In this document: piece after piece, positions 1 through 5,478 of the stretch
Position numbering within the stretch: the stretch's first letter is position 1
Layout: each line of letters begins with the position of its first letter
Assembly (NCBI GenBank): GCA_016178255.1
Contig: JACOTQ010000007.1
Location: 1 to 7,471 of the forward strand
Length of the DNA: 7,471 nucleotides
Direction of reading: 5' to 3'
DNA from: Candidatus Colwelliibacteriota bacterium
Lineage (GTDB): Bacteria; Patescibacteriota; Minisyncoccia; UBA6257; Colwellbacteraceae
Program-made: the position numbers and the translations under genes
Notes under the pieces: generated by a model
The model's database searches: none
Seen by the model: the letters and a program-made list of their open reading frames with translations, nothing else
Told to the model about the DNA's origin: nothing

Positions 1-1
1 A

Positions 2-460
2 AAAGGCGAATTAATAACGATTGACTTTGGAGCAAGTTATAATGGTTATATGTCGGACATCACTCGTACCGTGGCGGTCGGCAGGATTTCGCCAAAATTA
101 AAAGAAATCTACGAGATTGTCCGCGAATCACAGGAACGAGGTTGTAAAGTAGCTAAGGCTGGCGTGACCGGCAAAGATATTGATGATGTTTGCCGGGGGT
201 ATATCATTGAAAACGGTTATGGCAGAAATTTCTCGCATTCCACCGGACACGGATTAGGCATGAGCGCTCATGAATCGCCGAATATTACCGCTCTAAACGT
301 AAAACCCTTGTTGGTTAACTCGGTTGTCACCATTGAACCCGGAATATACATCCAGGGCCTTGGGGGAGTAAGGATAGAGGATGCGCTTATAGTTACAAGG
401 AATGGTAATATCAATTTGCACAAAGCCGCGCCAAAAGAATTGATTCAATTAAAAGATTAG
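2..460 (+). CDS. M24-family metallopeptidase (Xaa-Pro aminopeptidase/dipeptidase type), C-terminal part
   Basis: Cytoplasmic dinuclear-metal peptidase of the pita-bread fold, expected to cleave an Xaa-Pro bond. The gene enters from the left edge: the frame is open from base 2, so the ATG at 50 lies inside the conserved core and is not the start. All five metal ligands of the family are visible, numbered from the first codon in the window: Asp8 in IDFGA, Asp19 in SDITRT, His83 in TGHGLG, Glu112 in IEPGIY and Glu126 in VRIEDA. The second conserved His is at 90 (SAHES). The spacing and the GGVRIED ending fit the aminopeptidase P/prolidase branch better than methionine aminopeptidase; the exact substrate cannot be told. 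The protein ends normally after KELIQLKD. The next gene starts after a single base, so the two are probably co-transcribed. About half of the protein lies outside the window. Confidence 0.93.
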   Translation, partial: KGELITIDFGASYNGYMSDITRTVAVGRISPKLKEIYEIVRESQERGCKVAKAGVTGKDIDDVCRGYIIENGYGRNFSHSTGHGLGMSAHESPNITALNVKPLLVNSVVTIEPGIYIQGLGGVRIEDALIVTRNGNINLHKAAPKELIQLKD

Positions 461-461
461 G

Positions 462-995
462 ATGTTAAAATCTTTTTCCGACAACGTTATCTTTCTCGAC
501 ACCGAGTTTTCTGATTTGGACCCGACTTCGGGTGAGCTTTTATCTTTAGGATTAGTCAAGCCCAGCGGCGAAGAGCTTTATATTGAATTTAAATACAATG
601 GAGTGACCAGTGAGTGGGTTAAAGAAAATGTTCTACCTTTAATGGATGGGCAGAGAACCACTAAAGAGCAAGCTAAGGAAGAAATTATAAACTTTCTTGG
701 TGAATCGTTGCCTTATTTAGTTGCTTGCGTAAGCCAGTTTGATGCGGTTTATTGGTATAAAATATTTGGTTTTGAGAAGGGACAGAATCCGGCGTACTGG
801 TTCCCTATTGACTTCGCGGCAATGCTATTCGCTTATGGACTTCACCCGGAATCATACAAAGACCCGATTTTATTAAAAAATCTTGGTGTGGATTTAAGCA
901 AATACCGCCGACACCACGCCTTAGATGACGCGCGTCTGTTAAGAGATATATACATCAAGTTTATGGAGAATGGCGGCGCCATGATAACTGATTAG
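462..995 (+). CDS. DEDDh-type 3'-5' exonuclease, Rv2179c-like/RNase T-like
   Basis: A 177-residue single-domain nuclease expected to trim RNA or DNA 3' ends with two metal ions. The DEDDh signature is complete: Asp13 and Glu15 in FLDTEF (Exo I), Asp94 in SQFDAVYW (Exo II), and His151 and Asp156 in HHALDDA (Exo III). The short FLDTEFSDLDP start, the tryptophan-rich middle and the length recall the stand-alone exoribonucleases typified by mycobacterial Rv2179c rather than the proofreading epsilon subunit, but RNA versus DNA preference cannot be read from sequence. No signal peptide or membrane segment is seen. The ATG is one base after the peptidase stop and has no clear Shine-Dalgarno, so translation is probably coupled. 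A strong terminator starts 34 bases after the stop, making this the last gene of its operon. Confidence 0.85.
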   Translation: MLKSFSDNVIFLDTEFSDLDPTSGELLSLGLVKPSGEELYIEFKYNGVTSEWVKENVLPLMDGQRTTKEQAKEEIINFLGESLPYLVACVSQFDAVYWYKIFGFEKGQNPAYWFPIDFAAMLFAYGLHPESYKDPILLKNLGVDLSKYRRHHALDDARLLRDIYIKFMENGGAMITD

Positions 996-1028
996 TTTAA
1001 ATGAAGCAGTGAGAATTAAATTAAGAGC

Positions 1029-1059
1029 AAAAAGAGCTACTTAAAGAGTAGCTCTTTTT
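1029..1059 (+). terminator. Rho-independent terminator after the peptidase/exonuclease operon
   Basis: A perfect 12-bp stem (AAAAAGAGCTAC at 1029-1040 with GTAGCTCTTTTT at 1048-1059) around a 7-nt loop. The core GAGCTAC/GTAGCTC is followed by five Ts and preceded by five As, so it can work in both directions. It would stop the plus-strand operon ending at 995 and also anything arriving from the minus-strand endonuclease gene. Confidence 0.88.
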
Positions 1060-1080
1060 AGTGAGATGATATTAAATTTC

Positions 1081-1124
1081 AATCGGCAATCTAATTCGGC
1101 AATCGCCGATTATTGCCGAATTAG
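1081..1124. repeat. 13-bp perfect hairpin with a loop that matches upstream sequence (possible pseudoknot)
   Basis: CTAATTCGGCAAT (1091-1103) pairs perfectly with ATTGCCGAATTAG (1112-1124) around the loop CGCCGATT. Seven loop bases, GCCGATT (1105-1111), are also complementary to AATCGGC at 1081-1087, which would make an H-type pseudoknot in a transcript. TCGGCAAT is repeated at 1083-1090 and 1096-1103, giving two competing partners for 1112-1119. A TTTT run follows at 1126-1129, so weak terminator activity is another reading. Confidence 0.65.
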
Positions 1125-1160
1125 GTTTTATGCGGTTTCTCAATAACCTCATAAAACCTA
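1122..1160. repeat. second large hairpin, overlapping the foot of the first
   Basis: TAGGTTTTATG (1122-1132) is the exact reverse complement of CATAAAACCTA (1150-1160). After one mismatch, GGTT (1134-1137) pairs with AACC (1145-1148) over a 7-nt loop, giving 15 pairs in all. Its outer three bases are shared with the foot of the 1091-1124 stem, so the two helices cannot both form completely. Confidence 0.65.
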
Positions 1161-1173
1161 CGTTTTGTCCAAA

Positions 1174-1274
1174 GTGTGAAACATTTGACAAAAAGCGTGA
1201 AACATCGTGAACATCAAAGAGCTTGATAAGCTCATAAACACTAAGTTTCGTAAAAACGATGTAAAACGTGAAAC
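1174..1274 (+). repeat. cluster of CGTGAAACAT-type short repeats
   Basis: GTGAAAC occurs at 1176-1182, 1197-1203 and 1268-1274, with a degenerate tandem copy CGTGAACAT at 1206-1214 directly after CGTGAAACAT at 1196-1205. The first copy reads GTGAAACATTTG, identical over 12 bases to 1357-1368 inside the left inverted repeat. The first two cores are 21 bp apart, about two helical turns, but overall spacing is irregular. GTGAAACA equals one half of the ParB parS palindrome TGTTTCACGTGAAACA; no full palindrome is present. Confidence 0.6.
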
Positions 1275-1346
1275 TTTTTATATAAGGCTACACAATACCC
1301 CGTGCTAAAGATTTTCTACAAGACACCCAAAATAAAGCTTATGCTA

Positions 1347-1367
1347 AAAGTTTGCCGTGAAACATTT
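1347..1367 (+). repeat. left arm of 21-bp inverted repeat
   Basis: Core TTTGCCGTGAAACATTT, preceded by AAAG. It lies 12 bases beyond the endonuclease stop codon (downstream of that gene) and is a perfect reverse complement of 1844-1864. Confidence 0.9.
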
Positions 1368-1379
1368 GTATTAAGATTG

Positions 1380-1820
1380 CTAATCAAATCGAGGATTATT
1401 GCTATAATACCCCGACTTATGAAGCTTCCACATAATCTTGTAACTTTTGGGTACGTTCGTATCTTTGCCAGTAATCTCTATCCACTCCTTGAATTGTTTG
1501 CCCTTGTAACCATGAAGTTTATTGTAAAAAAACGGCACAATGGTGTTCTTTAGTGTTCCGATATCTCTAACCATTAGTCTAACTATTGCCCTTCTATTGT
1601 GACCATCGTTCATATATGGGCCGAGTTCATATATTTGATTTTTCCCGCCAAGCTGGCGCCTTACAGCTTCAACAAGGTTTTTATCTCTCTCGTTCATAGT
1701 GAGCGCAAAAGTCGGCAACCTCGATTTTTCTGATTGACCTGGCCGTAATGGAACATTGCAAAAACTGAAGCATCCCTCTCCTTCTACAAGTCCCCTAATG
1801 TAATCATTGGTTAAAACCAT
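1380..1820 (-). CDS. single-motif LAGLIDADG homing endonuclease
   Basis: A 146-residue DNA endonuclease of the LAGLIDADG_1 type. Members with one motif act as homodimers and cut long, roughly palindromic sites. The LAGLIDADG helix is YIRGLVEGEG at residues 7-16, with Glu15 as the metal-binding acid. It is followed by the usual CFSF strand, a V-RQLGGKNQIY stretch and the closing IVPFFYNKLHGYKGKQFKEW motif. The length is normal and the frame intact. It is free-standing: minus strand, between plus-strand genes, flanked by an inverted repeat, and not inside an rRNA or protein gene as most bacterial relatives are. The 23 bases between the right repeat arm and the ATG show no clear Shine-Dalgarno, so expression may be weak or driven from within the repeat. 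Its target is unknown; the flanking repeat is an obvious candidate. Confidence 0.9.
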   Translation of the reverse strand: MVLTNDYIRGLVEGEGCFSFCNVPLRPGQSEKSRLPTFALTMNERDKNLVEAVRRQLGGKNQIYELGPYMNDGHNRRAIVRLMVRDIGTLKNTIVPFFYNKLHGYKGKQFKEWIEITGKDTNVPKSYKIMWKLHKSGYYSNNPRFD

Positions 1821-1843
1821 GATTGGTGGCTTTTCGTTATTTG

Positions 1844-1864
1844 AAATGTTTCACGGCAAACTTT
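1844..1864 (-). repeat. right arm of 21-bp inverted repeat
   Basis: Reads AAATGTTTCACGGCAAAC followed by TTT on the plus strand. It lies 23 bases before the endonuclease start and 34 bases upstream of the yraN -10 box, so a protein bound here could affect both divergent genes. Confidence 0.9.
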
Positions 1865-1874
1865 CTAAATAAGA

Positions 1875-1904
1875 TTTTTATGTTTAATTGAAAACAACTA
1901 TAAT
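1875..1904 (+). promoter_or_regulatory. likely sigma70-type promoter of yraN
   Basis: A perfect -10 box TATAAT at 1899-1904 lies 27 bases before the yraN ATG. The -35 region is weak (T-rich, TTTTAT at 1876-1881 with a 17-base spacer). Transcription would start near 1911, giving a leader of about 20 bases with no Shine-Dalgarno. Confidence 0.55.
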
Positions 1905-1931
1905 AGTGTAACGCTTGTAAAACAGCAAACA

Positions 1932-2309
1932 ATGACGTTAAGAAGCGAAACTGGGAAGTTCGGAGAGGATATGGCATCACGCTACCTCCTCAAAAAAGGA
2001 TACAAAATAATTGAAAGGAACTATCGGAAGCCTTGGGGCGAGTTGGATATAATTTCCATAGCTCCAGATAGAACGCTGGTTTTTGTGGAAGTGAAAACTG
2101 TAAGGAGCAGTGGTGTGGATAACTTGTCAATATCTGCCGAGGACCAGCTCACAAAAGCTAAATTAACTAAGCTAAAACGAACCTGTTCCCTATACGCCGG
2201 CTCATCCACAGATATTGTGGATGATGAAGCGGGATGGAGGATTGACCTCCTCGCCTTGACAATAACTCAAAAAGATTGTCTTGTGAGACATTATGAAAAT
2301 ATAGCCTAG
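1932..2309 (+). CDS. yraN: YraN/UPF0102 family endonuclease-like protein
   Basis: A 125-residue protein of the conserved YraN family, which adopts a restriction-endonuclease-like (PD-(D/E)xK) fold related to Holliday-junction resolvases; its cellular role is not settled. Family landmarks are clear: GKFGEDMASRYLLKKGY at the N-terminus with Glu12, GELDII with Asp39, FVEVKTV with Glu53 and Lys55, then the RIDLLAL strand and the VRHYENIA ending, which matches the usual H-x-x-NA close. Length is typical. The start ATG follows a TATAAT box by 27 bases. rpsT starts 42 bases downstream from its own promoter, so the pair may be read separately or together. Confidence 0.92.
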   Translation: MTLRSETGKFGEDMASRYLLKKGYKIIERNYRKPWGELDIISIAPDRTLVFVEVKTVRSSGVDNLSISAEDQLTKAKLTKLKRTCSLYAGSSTDIVDDEAGWRIDLLALTITQKDCLVRHYENIA

Positions 2310-2316
2310 TTGTTGC

Positions 2317-2344
2317 TTGCAAATCTTGAAATTGCGTTTATAAT
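2317..2344 (+). promoter_or_regulatory. strong promoter giving a probably leaderless rpsT mRNA
   Basis: TTGCAA (2317-2322), a 16-base spacer, then a perfect TATAAT (2339-2344). The -10 box ends seven bases before the A of the rpsT ATG, exactly where transcription normally begins. It partly fills the gap after yraN. Confidence 0.75.
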
Positions 2345-2351
2345 TCCACCG

Positions 2352-2630
2352 ATGCCAAAAACTAAATCAGCTAAAAAGGCTTTGCGCCAAAACGTCCGGC
2401 ACAGAGGGCGTAACTTGGAAAACAAGGTGAAGCTCGCTGTTATTCTTAAACAATATAAAAAGCTCTTAGCCGCCGATAAAGTTGATGAAGCTCAAAAAAA
2501 TCTAAGCGCGGTTTATAAAGTTTTAGACAAATCCGGCAAGAATAAACTCATTAAAAAGAATAAAGCCAGCCGCCTTAAATCGCGTCTCACTCGTCAGCTT
2601 AAAGCTAAGTCAACTAAGACCTCTTCGTAG
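2352..2630 (+). CDS. rpsT: 30S ribosomal protein bS20
   Basis: A 92-residue, lysine-rich protein that binds 16S rRNA early in small-subunit assembly. The typical start MPKTKSAKKALRQ, the RNLENKVK helix, the Leu/Lys-rich middle and the KNKASRLKSRL motif identify it. The open frame extends upstream to a TTG at 2310, but that extension would read through the promoter and is not family-like, so the ATG at 2352 is chosen. There is no Shine-Dalgarno because the transcript probably starts at the ATG itself. In E. coli this gene uses a UUG start and leader-dependent feedback; that arrangement is absent here. The last 37 bases overlap the end of the convergent holA, and no terminator was found between them. 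Confidence 0.95.
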   Translation: MPKTKSAKKALRQNVRHRGRNLENKVKLAVILKQYKKLLAADKVDEAQKNLSAVYKVLDKSGKNKLIKKNKASRLKSRLTRQLKAKSTKTSS

Positions 2631-3367
2631 TCAAGTTTCCCGGATTTTACGGTCAGATCGTAGCCGGCCAGCGCCCTGGCTTCTTCAACGTTTGTCAGCT
2701 TATAACTCAAGCTGTTGAAAACTCTTGCTGGGTCATCGCCTCTATCGCTTAAGAGGGTTTCGAGTACGGAAATTTTTTGTTTAAAACTCTTGCTGTTTTT
2801 AAGAATGTTGATGCAAGCGAAGTATTCCGGCTTCGATTTACTTTCAAGAACCGCGTCCGCCATCAGAGCCATTTTTTCGAGTTCGGTGATTATCGCCCAG
2901 GTATCGCTCCCGAAACTATTTGCGATAGCCTCTGCGGTCTTAGCTGATAATTTAAACTTTCGATTCTCCGCTTCCTTGTTTATAAAGAACGTTAATTTGG
3001 CGCTTTCTAATTCAGGAAATTCTTGAAACTGAACACCTTCCTTAATAAGGAAGCTAAAGGCTGCCGGAGGTTTCTTGTTTTCCACAATTACAATTGCGAA
3101 GTCTTTGGTTTCAATCTCGCTTACTAAAAGTTTTTTTATCTCTTTCTCTCTATCGTGCCCGAAGAGATTTTCCACGATAGCCAGTTTTGTTTTATCAAAA
3201 AGAGATCGGTTAGCTATAAAACTTTTAAAATTTTCGAAGCATTCTTCCTCGGAGAAATCAAACTTTTCTTCCGAGAGATTGCCGCGTTTTTCGCGGTAAG
3301 CTTTTTGTATACCAGCTAATTTTTGAAGCCGGCGGTAAGAATCGGGACCGTATAAGAAAATAATCAT
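2594..3367 (-). CDS. holA: DNA polymerase III delta subunit (clamp loader), short form
   Basis: A 257-residue protein expected to open the sliding clamp within the replicative clamp loader. It starts IIFLYGPDSYRRLQKL, like the delta-subunit beginning that replaces a P-loop (no Walker A is present, as expected for delta). It continues with an acidic KFDFSEEE strand, the hydrophobic AIVENLF and DFAIVIVENKKPP strands, the Phe-Gly-x-Asp helix region (NSFGSDTWAIITELEKM), and a C-terminal helical domain ending AGYDLTVKSGKLDYEEVLVDLAL, a form common in the family. It is shorter than the roughly 340-residue E. coli protein. An upstream ATG at 3385 exists, but the ATG at 3367 overlaps the mutM stop as ATGA, pointing to translational coupling, so it is preferred. 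Its stop lies inside convergent rpsT. Confidence 0.78.
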   Translation of the reverse strand: MIIFLYGPDSYRRLQKLAGIQKAYREKRGNLSEEKFDFSEEECFENFKSFIANRSLFDKTKLAIVENLFGHDREKEIKKLLVSEIETKDFAIVIVENKKPPAAFSFLIKEGVQFQEFPELESAKLTFFINKEAENRKFKLSAKTAEAIANSFGSDTWAIITELEKMALMADAVLESKSKPEYFACINILKNSKSFKQKISVLETLLSDRGDDPARVFNSLSYKLTNVEEARALAGYDLTVKSGKLDYEEVLVDLALS

Positions 3368-4132
3368 TTTTGGCAGGTGGGGCAAAAACTCCCTGACCTT
3401 GCTCCTATCTTAACTTTTTTTATGATTGACCCGCAACGCCCGCAGGGTTCTCCTTTGCGCTGATAGACTAAGCGCAAAGCGCTATAAAACCCGGGCTCGC
3501 CAGCGGTATCTCTGAAATCGGATATTGATGTGCCTCGCAGTTTCAAAGCTTTCTTTAGAACTGAACGCATTGATTTGTAGACGCAGCTTAACTCGGCTTG
3601 GCTTAGACTGTTTGCGGCTCGGAGGGGGTGAATTTGGGAAAGCCATAAAATATCATCGGAATAAATATTGCCGATGCCAGCAATAACATTTTGGTCCATG
3701 AGAACTTGTTTTATTCTTCTTCTCTGCTTGGACAATAATCTTCCCGAATTTTCTCACATCCGAGAATCCAAGCATACTTCCATCGTCAAGGTAAAAAATA
3801 AAGTGGATGTAACTATTAACTTTGTCCATCAGGCGCCCTTTTGATAACGGTGCTGCCGAGCTGTTCCTAATCCGCCATTTTCCCACAAGCAAATGGCCAG
3901 TCATTTTAAGATGAATCAACAAAACTTTGTCTCCATCGAGGAAGATTAGAATATTTTTTGCCCTCCTCCTAATTTTTAGAATCTTCGTTCCTTTAATGAG
4001 CTTTCTAAAAGCTTCGGGCGTTGAAGACTTAATCAACTTAGGCCAATCAAACCAAACTCTCAAAATGCGCTTTCCAACAATTTTCTTACTTAAGTCGTTA
4101 ACAACTGTTTGGACCTCCGGTAGTTCAGGCAC
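3364..4132 (-). pseudogene. mutM: formamidopyrimidine-DNA glycosylase (Fpg/MutM), broken by an internal deletion with frame change
   Basis: Base-excision glycosylase for oxidised purines. The N-terminal half starts at a GTG (4132) that places the catalytic Pro2-Glu3 of PELPEV correctly. It continues with the catalytic-loop Lys in RRRAKNILIFL, the HLKMTGHLL strand with the intercalating Met, and SDVRKFGK with Arg and Phe of the triad. The reading frame then shifts near 3720-3735. The C-terminal half resumes with IKQVLMDQNVIAGIGNIYSDDILW (helix-two-turn-helix) and ends in an intact zinc finger, C-x2-C-x16-C-x2-C, closing CPTCQK. The roughly 30 residues normally between FGK and IKQ, including the LGPxPL segment, are absent from the DNA in every frame. 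The total, 769 bases, is not a multiple of three. As written no working enzyme is made; an assembly error is the alternative. Confidence 0.85.
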
Positions 4133-4137
4133 CGTAA

Positions 4138-5472
4138 TTAATACTCTCCGTAACTTACTTCTTTGGAGGGGATGAGCCTGGTGTCCGTGGGAAGTGTCAT
4201 GTAGAATTTTGTCCCCCGACCCAGCGTAGATTCGGCCCAAAGCGCGCCTCCGTGCCGCGTAACTATGTTTTTAGCAATGTAAACCCCTAAGCCGGAGCCT
4301 TCGGGGCGGAATTTAAGAGCATTCGCGGCTCTGAAGAATTTCGTGAAAACTTTGTCCATTGCCTCTGGCGGAATGCCGATGCCGGTATCTTCAACGCTAA
4401 TCTGCACATACGGTTTCCCCGGCAGATTCTCAATTTTAACAATGACCTCGCCATTCTTGACATTGTACTTAATGGCGTTATCTATCAAATTAGACAAAGC
4501 GAGGCCTAATTTGCTTGCGTCAACGCTAAGGGTTGTGGACGGGTCGCCGCCGCGGTCGAAATAAAGGTTCACGCCGTACTCCTTGGCCGCAATATTGGCA
4601 TTTTCCATTATCCCGGCAATAAAATCGATTATGTTTATGTTTTCGAAGTTATAGCCGAAGCGTCCTTCTTCGATTTTAGAGACATCAAGGAGGTCGTTTA
4701 CTATTTTTAGGGCTTTAGTTGAAGCGATTAAACCATTTTTGATGGTTTCTTTCTCTGATGGAGAGGGCGAATAATCCTTACCCATGCTTTCGAAAGCCCA
4801 GTTAATCGCGGTCAAAGGCGTTCTTAATTGGTGTGCCGCTATAGTGATGAATTCTGATTTCGATTGATAAAGCTGAATTTCCCTAGTGCGGTCATGAATT
4901 ATTTTCATGAATTCTTGGGTTTCAATATCTCCGATTTTTATGGTGGTTACCATGAAATAAACTTCGGGTTCATTAAAAGAGATGTCTACTATTTGTGGAT
5001 ACTCATCGTTTTCCGAGCGTTTTACAACCAGGGGAGCAAGGGATGGAAATATAACCTGCGTTAGAAGCCTAAACTTAGGGTCTTGGGCTTTTTCCGGACC
5101 GAAATACTGCCCAACGACTTCTTGGCCATTGACGCCAAAAATTTGCTGTGCCGCGCCGTTTATAGATAAAATCTTAAAATTATGGTCGTAAGATATGACG
5201 CCATCGTTTAAGTTGGCAAGGGCAGCCCGCAACCGCTCAAAGGATTTTGAGCTTTCCGCATTAGATTTAGCAAGACTTAAACCATTCCAGATTATTACAA
5301 ACATCAAAACCACCGAGATGCCGACGCCTACGAGTAATTGGTTATGAGGAGTAAAGAGACTCGTAACTGGTAATAGAAGGGTTAAAGAGATGGCAAACCA
5401 AAAAGAAGCTACCTCCCTCGGTTTCAAGTTTGAGAAAAACTTTCCCGATACCTTTTTATTATCTGAATCCAT
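4138..5472 (-). CDS. membrane PAS-domain sensor histidine kinase (orphan)
   Basis: A 444-residue two-component kinase. Two membrane helices (about 21-40 and 46-66) are joined by a five-residue loop, so almost nothing is outside the cell and sensing must be in the membrane or cytoplasm. A PAS domain follows (about 80-195; LNDGVISYD, NGAAQQIFG). The HisKA domain carries the phospho-accepting His214 in AAHQLRTPLTAINW. The ATPase domain is complete: N box LSNLIDNAIKYN (Asn328, Asn332), G1 EDTGIGIP, F box FTKFFRA and G2 GSGLGVYIA. All residues needed for autophosphorylation are present. No response regulator lies in the window. The gene sits in the repair operon, 6 bases after the exonuclease stop and 5 before the mutM start. 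Its start shows no Shine-Dalgarno, so coupling is likely. The ligand or signal is unknown. Confidence 0.93.
   Translation of the reverse strand: MDSDNKKVSGKFFSNLKPREVASFWFAISLTLLLPVTSLFTPHNQLLVGVGISVVLMFVIIWNGLSLAKSNAESSKSFERLRAALANLNDGVISYDHNFKILSINGAAQQIFGVNGQEVVGQYFGPEKAQDPKFRLLTQVIFPSLAPLVVKRSENDEYPQIVDISFNEPEVYFMVTTIKIGDIETQEFMKIIHDRTREIQLYQSKSEFITIAAHQLRTPLTAINWAFESMGKDYSPSPSEKETIKNGLIASTKALKIVNDLLDVSKIEEGRFGYNFENINIIDFIAGIMENANIAAKEYGVNLYFDRGGDPSTTLSVDASKLGLALSNLIDNAIKYNVKNGEVIVKIENLPGKPYVQISVEDTGIGIPPEAMDKVFTKFFRAANALKFRPEGSGLGVYIAKNIVTRHGGALWAESTLGRGTKFYMTLPTDTRLIPSKEVSYGEY
4144..4149 (-). promoter_or_regulatory. ribosome binding site supporting the mutM GTG start
   Basis: GGAGAG lies inside the last codons of the kinase gene, 11 bases before the GTG at 4132. 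Spacing is a little long. It supports GTG as the start, which the PELPEV N-terminus independently demands. Confidence 0.5.
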
Positions 5473-5478
5473 AATGTT

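Larger units (their letters stand above)
996..1379. other. gene-free stretch with terminator, large hairpins and GTGAAAC repeats
   Basis: No credible gene on either strand; the only sizeable plus-strand frame here (GTG at 1302) runs antisense through the endonuclease gene and looks like nothing. The stretch is AT-rich and unusually structured. From left to right it holds a terminator (1029-1059), a 13-bp hairpin (1091-1124), a 15-bp hairpin (1122-1160), GTGAAAC repeats (1174-1274), a small GAGCTT/AAGCTC hairpin (1219-1233), and the left arm of a 21-bp inverted repeat (1347-1367). The 9-mer AATACCCCG occurs at 1294-1302 and again at 1406-1414. No tRNA or other known RNA gene was recognised. 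Confidence 0.7.
1335..1876 (-). mobile_element. putative homing-endonuclease element bounded by inverted repeats
   Basis: A segment of about 540 bp made of one LAGLIDADG gene flanked by a perfect 21-bp inverted repeat (1347-1367 and 1844-1864). With mismatches the symmetry extends outward to 33 positions, 28 of them matching. It sits between a terminated operon and the yraN promoter and interrupts no recognisable gene. The bases CTA lie just outside both core arms (1344-1346 and 1865-1867, overlapping the imperfect extension), which could be a 3-bp target duplication but may be chance. No intron-like flanks and no transposase are seen. That this unit moves is inferred from its layout. Confidence 0.5.

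Noticed and set aside
1174..1274. CRISPR array
   Set aside because: The GTGAAAC repeats are only 7-12 bases long, irregularly spaced and without uniform spacers; no cas genes are present.
1302..1553. Plus-strand frame with GTG start, 83 codons
   Set aside because: Runs antisense across the end of the endonuclease gene; the protein is hydrophobic and basic with no recognisable domain.
1174..1864. Genuine parS site
   Set aside because: Only half-sites are present; no 16-bp TGTTTCACGTGAAACA palindrome or one-mismatch version was found.
1335..1876. Group I intron carrying the endonuclease
   Set aside because: No exon halves of any gene flank it, and no intron core was recognised; the gene is antisense to its neighbours.
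2310..2351. Upstream TTG start for rpsT
   Set aside because: It would add 14 residues encoded by the promoter sequence; bS20 proteins start at MPKTKSAKK-like sequence.
2715..3299. Plus-strand frames at 2715-3026 and 3075-3299
   Set aside because: Both lie wholly antisense within holA and show no domain features.
3364..3735. Separate gene for the C-terminal MutM half starting at TTG 3735
   Set aside because: The TTG lies within the broken linker and the product would be only the helix-two-turn-helix plus zinc finger; it is the tail of the interrupted gene.
3364..4132. Programmed frameshift joining the two mutM halves
   Set aside because: A frameshift alone would leave the linker codons in the DNA; they are missing altogether, and no slippery heptamer with a downstream structure was seen.
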